A stretch of 13,969 bases of DNA from Eshraghiella sp964576255 (GTDB lineage Bacteria > Bacillota > Clostridia > Lachnospirales > Lachnospiraceae): the NCBI GenBank assembly GCA_964576255.1, contig CAZNUK010000058.1:1-13969 (forward strand), in the 5' to 3' direction. The notes under the pieces were generated by a model. The model was not told the origin of the DNA. It saw only the letters and a list, made by a program, of their open reading frames with translations, and did not search any database. The position numbers were made by a program, and so were the translations under genes. Shown here piece by piece: positions 11,771-13,969 of this stretch (the first letter of the stretch is position 1; every line of letters starts with the position of its first letter).

Positions 11771-13876
11771 TTATTTAATAAGAATTGTTCCTGACATTGG
11801 CGGCAGTGTTATTTTGAGCTTACCATCCACGTTATACAATTCTCCACAATCCAGCTTAAAATCATCCCTGCTGGTAAGAATGGCCTGTCTAAGCACATCC
11901 CCTTCTTTAACTCCAAGTTGCCATACATCAATAGAGATGGTTCTCTCGGTTTCGTTATTATTGATAATGGTAATCGCCTGGCTGTCTCCAAGAAATCTTC
12001 CATATGCAATAATATTATAATCACCGTAAAGTTTTTTATACGAACCAGTATTTAATGCCGGAGTATTCTTATGAATGCCAATAATAGCCTTATGGAAATT
12101 AAGTAAGTCCATATCCTCATGTCCCCATGGATATGTTCTTCTGTTATCCGGGTCAGTCCAGCCACATACTCCTGCCTCATCTCCGTAATAAATAGTCGGA
12201 GCTCCCGGCCATGTCATCTGAACCACAACCGCTTCTTTAAATATAGCCTTATTAATATTCTCTTCAGCAGCTTTAGGCCCTCTGGATGCAGTTCTTCCCA
12301 CAGTCTTATTGGTCCTGGTAAGGAAACGTGAATGGTCATGATTGGACAACTCATTCATGGCAATTCGTGTAGGTGAACCACCCATTCTGGACATATTATG
12401 TCTCATTGAGTCAAAAAAGTATGATGGATTACCAACCTTATCCTGATTATAGGAATCGCTGTGTTTCTCCATTCCCGTTAAAAACCATGTAATAGGCTCC
12501 ATAAAAGCATCATAGTTCATAATGGTATCCCATTCATCACCTTGGAGCCATGCATTGCAATCACCATAATGCTCCGCCAGAATAACCGCATTAGGGTTAG
12601 CCTCTTTAACCGCCTGTCTGAACTTTTTCCAGAATCTGTGGTTATAACCCTCGCTAAATCCCAAATCGGCAGCTACGTCAAGTCTCCATCCATCTACATT
12701 ATATGGAGGTGAAACCCATTTTCTACCAATGTTAAGAATGTACTCTTCCAATTTCTGTGAACCTTCGTAATTAAGCTTAGGAAGTGTATCATGTCCCCAC
12801 CAGCCGTTATAGGTCCAGTTATATGGCCATGCATTCTTATCGTTAAACTGGAAGAAATCTCTGTACGGACTGTTTCCGTCTACAAAGGCACCTTTTTCAA
12901 AATCCTTGCTGCCCTCGTATATTCTTTCTCTATCCAGCCATTTATTAAAGGAACCACAGTGATTAAATACACCATCGATAATAACTTTAATATCTCTCTT
13001 ATGTGCCTCCTCAACAAGTCTTGCAAACAACTCGTTGCTGGCTTCAAGATTGGCAAGCCCGGTAACGCGCTTAATGTATTTGGTAGCCTGTGAATTATCA
13101 TACATACCATCATTAAGTGGTTCTCCGCCATCATCCACAATCTTACCGATATGTGGGTCAATATAATCATAATCCTGAATATCGTATTTGTGATTGGATG
13201 GTGATACAAAAAGCGGATTAAAATAAATACACTGAATACCCAAATCCTGAAGATAATCCAGTTTCTGGATAACACCCTCCAAATCACCACCATAGAACTC
13301 TCTTACGCCCATGGAAGCAGGGTACTTATCCCAATTCTCCACCTTAGAAACATAATCTCCAATATATGTGTATTCCTTATTAACAACATCATTAGTAGGG
13401 TCACCATTATAAAATCTATCAACATATATCTGATAAATTACCGCACCCCTTACCCATTCAGGAGTCTTAAAGCCCGGAATAATAACAAAATTATAATTCT
13501 GATTCAAATCATTAACGGCACCCAGCTGATTGTAATACAATATAGTCTTGCCGGAAATAATTTCAAAATAATAGTAAAGCTTGTCCTCCCTGACAGGAAT
13601 GGTCACCGTATAATAATCAAAATAATGGTCTCTCTGTGCCTTAGTCATCAAATACCTAATACCATTAACATATACAAGTACCCTGTCAACATTGGAATGA
13701 ACCGTTCTAAATCTTAATGTTACTTCACTGTTCTTCTCCGGTTCACATGGAATACGGAACTGCTCAGTGGCATCATGAAAAAGCCCCTTATCGTGTAAAA
13801 CGGGCTTCATATTAAACAGATACGTACAAGTCTTTTCAAAGGTATCCATTTCATCAAAACTTTTAATAAACTTCAT
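11771..13876 (-). CDS. GH13 alpha-glucan hydrolase (neopullulanase/cyclomaltodextrinase-like)
   Basis: 701 residues from the ATG at 13876. An N-terminal beta-sandwich region (about 20-130) resembles the CBM34-type domain of neopullulanases and maltogenic amylases. It is followed by the (beta/alpha)8 catalytic domain and a C-terminal beta domain (about 610-701). The four GH13 regions are visible: IIDGVFNH (299-306), GWRLDVAADL with nucleophile Asp400, AEHYGD with acid/base Glu435, and LSNHDH with the transition-state Asp514. The family hydrolyses alpha-1,4 (sometimes alpha-1,6) bonds in maltodextrins, cyclodextrins or pullulan. No signal peptide is seen, so it should be cytoplasmic and act on imported or stored glucans. 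It has its own promoter (13915-13943). Exact substrate is uncertain, and its link to the lipid operon is only positional. Confidence 0.9.
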   Translation of the reverse strand: MKFIKSFDEMDTFEKTCTYLFNMKPVLHDKGLFHDATEQFRIPCEPEKNSEVTLRFRTVHSNVDRVLVYVNGIRYLMTKAQRDHYFDYYTVTIPVREDKLYYYFEIISGKTILYYNQLGAVNDLNQNYNFVIIPGFKTPEWVRGAVIYQIYVDRFYNGDPTNDVVNKEYTYIGDYVSKVENWDKYPASMGVREFYGGDLEGVIQKLDYLQDLGIQCIYFNPLFVSPSNHKYDIQDYDYIDPHIGKIVDDGGEPLNDGMYDNSQATKYIKRVTGLANLEASNELFARLVEEAHKRDIKVIIDGVFNHCGSFNKWLDRERIYEGSKDFEKGAFVDGNSPYRDFFQFNDKNAWPYNWTYNGWWGHDTLPKLNYEGSQKLEEYILNIGRKWVSPPYNVDGWRLDVAADLGFSEGYNHRFWKKFRQAVKEANPNAVILAEHYGDCNAWLQGDEWDTIMNYDAFMEPITWFLTGMEKHSDSYNQDKVGNPSYFFDSMRHNMSRMGGSPTRIAMNELSNHDHSRFLTRTNKTVGRTASRGPKAAEENINKAIFKEAVVVQMTWPGAPTIYYGDEAGVCGWTDPDNRRTYPWGHEDMDLLNFHKAIIGIHKNTPALNTGSYKKLYGDYNIIAYGRFLGDSQAITIINNNETERTISIDVWQLGVKEGDVLRQAILTSRDDFKLDCGELYNVDGKLKITLPPMSGTILIK

Positions 13877-13885
13877 TGCATATAA

Positions 13886-13889
13886 CTCC
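13886..13889 (-). promoter_or_regulatory. Ribosome binding site that fixes the GH13 start
   Basis: GGAG on the minus strand lies 9 nt before the ATG at 13874-13876. The in-frame TTG at 13889-13891 overlaps this site, so the shorter 701-residue protein is preferred over the 706-residue form. Confidence 0.75.
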
Positions 13890-13914
13890 AAAATTGCATA
13901 ATCAACTACCCTAT

Positions 13915-13943
13915 ATTTTACCTCTTAAGCCCAAATGTTTCAA
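13915..13943 (-). promoter_or_regulatory. Sigma-A-type promoter of the GH13 gene (and possibly tetR)
   Basis: On the minus strand TTGAAA (13938-13943) is followed after exactly 17 bases by TAAAAT (13915-13920). Transcription would start near 13908, giving a leader of about 30 nt to the GH13 ATG, with the GGAG site placed normally. No operator-like palindrome resembling those at 11142-11190 is visible here. The remaining bases to the right edge show no gene. Confidence 0.6.
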
Positions 13944-13969
13944 TGTTTTTTTATCGCAAATATATAACG

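Overview
The window looks like chromosomal DNA from a low-GC anaerobic member of the Bacillota, class Clostridia. A Lachnospiraceae-type gut or rumen bacterium is my best guess, from the AT-rich sequence, strong purine-rich ribosome binding sites, tight operon packing and protein flavour. No marker gene proves this. Every supported gene lies on the minus strand, so transcription runs from high to low coordinates. Coding density is very high and no stretch over 300 bases lacks a gene. I see no insertion sequence, phage gene or CRISPR array.

Region A (about 11195-13943) holds a cytoplasmic GH13 alpha-glucan hydrolase with a good sigma-A-type promoter, then a TetR-family regulator 15 nt downstream, closed by an intrinsic terminator. 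Region B (11064-11194) is a 131-nt gap. It carries that terminator and, 29 bp away, a second palindrome matching it at 17 of 20 positions. The pair are candidate operators for the TetR protein.

Region C (110-11063) is an apparent twelve-gene operon with gaps of -1 to 88 nt. In transcription order it encodes: a MntP-like membrane protein, a PlsC-type acyltransferase, an acyl carrier protein (ACP2), an Isf-like iron-sulfur flavoprotein, a second PlsC-type acyltransferase, an AMP-ligase-like protein, a second carrier protein (ACP1), a fused ketosynthase plus chain-length-factor-like protein, FabG, FabZ, FabD and an acyl-CoA carboxylase carboxyltransferase subunit. Region D (1-102) is the promoter and 5' part of a tRNA-Gly(UCC) just downstream of the operon.

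Together region C reads as a self-contained iterative type II acyl-chain (PKS/FAS-like) pathway. The carboxylase and FabD would supply malonyl-ACP. The KS half of the fusion would extend the chain, with its degenerate partner acting like a chain-length factor. FabG and FabZ would reduce and dehydrate. The AMP-ligase-like protein and second ACP could handle a starter or finished acyl group, and the two PlsC-like enzymes could move the product onto a lipid or other acceptor. No FabH starter synthase, enoyl reductase or thioesterase is encoded here. That gene content resembles aryl-polyene and other highly reducing type II PKS clusters more than housekeeping fatty acid synthesis, so an unsaturated, membrane-attached acyl product is a reasonable but unproven hypothesis.
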